In this document: positions 63,776-64,000 of the stretch, one piece after another | Numbering within the stretch: the first letter of the stretch is position 1 | Layout: every line of letters begins with the position of its first letter | Source of the DNA: Methylovulum sp. | Lineage (GTDB): Bacteria; Pseudomonadota; Gammaproteobacteria; Methylococcales; Methylomonadaceae | Assembly (NCBI RefSeq): GCF_028687615.1 | Contig: NZ_JAQTZU010000003.1 | Location: 1 to 64,000 of the forward strand | Direction of reading: 5' to 3' | Length of the DNA: 64,000 bases | Position numbers and translations under genes: made by a program | Notes under the pieces: model-generated | What the model was told of the DNA's origin: nothing | What the model saw: the letters and a program-made list of their open reading frames with translations, nothing else | The model's database searches: none

Positions 63776-63995
63776 TGTCAAAATCCAGCTTAATATCATC
63801 AGCAGGGTAATTAAGCACCGAAACCTGATATTGCCCTAATAACTCCATAAACGTCCGTTTGGAAAGTTGAGCCATTTGCGCCGCTTGCCCAACAGAAAGG
63901 ATGCCTTTTTCATACAGTCGGCTGGCAAGCAACAGGTGAATTTCCCGCGCGTCTATAGTGATGGTATCGGGTAATTGTATTTGTAGGGTTTGCAT
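63768..63995 (-). CDS. UPF0175-family antitoxin
   Basis: A 75-residue protein. AREIHLLLASRLYEKGILSV and GQAAQMAQLSKRTFMELLGQ match the UPF0175 helix-turn-helix core. These small proteins are paired with DUF3368 PIN toxins as antitoxins. The start codon lies just inside the window edge. Its toxin partner is destroyed by a repeat insertion. Confidence 0.85.
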   Translation of the reverse strand: MQTLQIQLPDTITIDAREIHLLLASRLYEKGILSVGQAAQMAQLSKRTFMELLGQYQVSVLNYPADDIKLDFDNA

Positions 63996-64000
63996 GAGTT

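Overview
The window looks like chromosome of a diazotrophic gammaproteobacterium of moderate GC. The best guess is a type I (Methylococcales-like) methanotroph. That rests on an Azotobacter-like nif accessory gene order, an NsrR/truncated-haemoglobin nitric oxide module and a large copper/metal efflux block. No methane-oxidation gene or rRNA lies in the window, so the assignment is inference. The core nitrogenase genes (nifHDK) are not in this window.

Region by region: 1-340 holds colliding remnants of two insertion sequences. 463-3906 is a nitric-oxide response module: NsrR, a truncated haemoglobin, two flavin reductases and a c-type cytochrome, with two NsrR-like operators in the divergent intergenic region. 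3915-10337 is a tripartite MFS efflux operon (lipoprotein, EmrB-like pump, NodT-like channel, EmrA-like adaptor) facing a LysR regulator. 10394-13362 has a dead istB, then a MocR-type regulator facing an EamA exporter. 13464-17248 is an insertion-sequence graveyard with an intact resolvase, a frameshifted Mu-like transposase/ATPase pair, a 135-bp MITE-like segment and an IS4-like pseudogene.

17446-29215 is a metal-resistance island: cusCBA-type copper/silver efflux, a His-tailed EamA exporter, merR-merTP without merA plus a small GDCC cysteine protein, and two cation diffusion facilitators. 29869-32930 carries trpEG and a LuxR-type response regulator. 32941-42674 is an accessory stretch: sulfotransferase, a broken Crp/Fnr gene, an alpha/beta-hydrolase-like lipoprotein, an orphan MntA with a HepT stub, a histone-deacetylase-family enzyme, an amidase of Gram-positive type beside a broken membrane gene, a SagB-type oxidoreductase and a J-domain protein.

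42760-57583 is the nif accessory cluster: a NifZ-like gene, iscA, nifU, nifS, an inserted phospholipase C, nifV, a 48-residue ORF, cysE, a TPR-like protein, a 36-residue membrane peptide, nifW, nifZ, nifM, clpX, a glutaredoxin-BolA fusion, nifF, a Rieske protein, rseC, an unknown gene and a DUF6156-like gene. It is driven by at least two sigma-54 promoters, each with a NifA-type upstream sequence. Together these genes make and deliver Fe-S clusters and homocitrate, mature the nitrogenase proteins and supply electrons.

57594-63995 is rich in small palindromic repeats that cut or enter genes: a truncated ArsS, a TVP38-flavin disulfide reductase fusion, an AbrB-type antitoxin remnant, a type III restriction-like helicase carrying an in-frame repeat, and a DUF559 endonuclease gene between inverted repeats next to a UPF0175/PIN toxin-antitoxin pair whose toxin is truncated exactly at the repeat.
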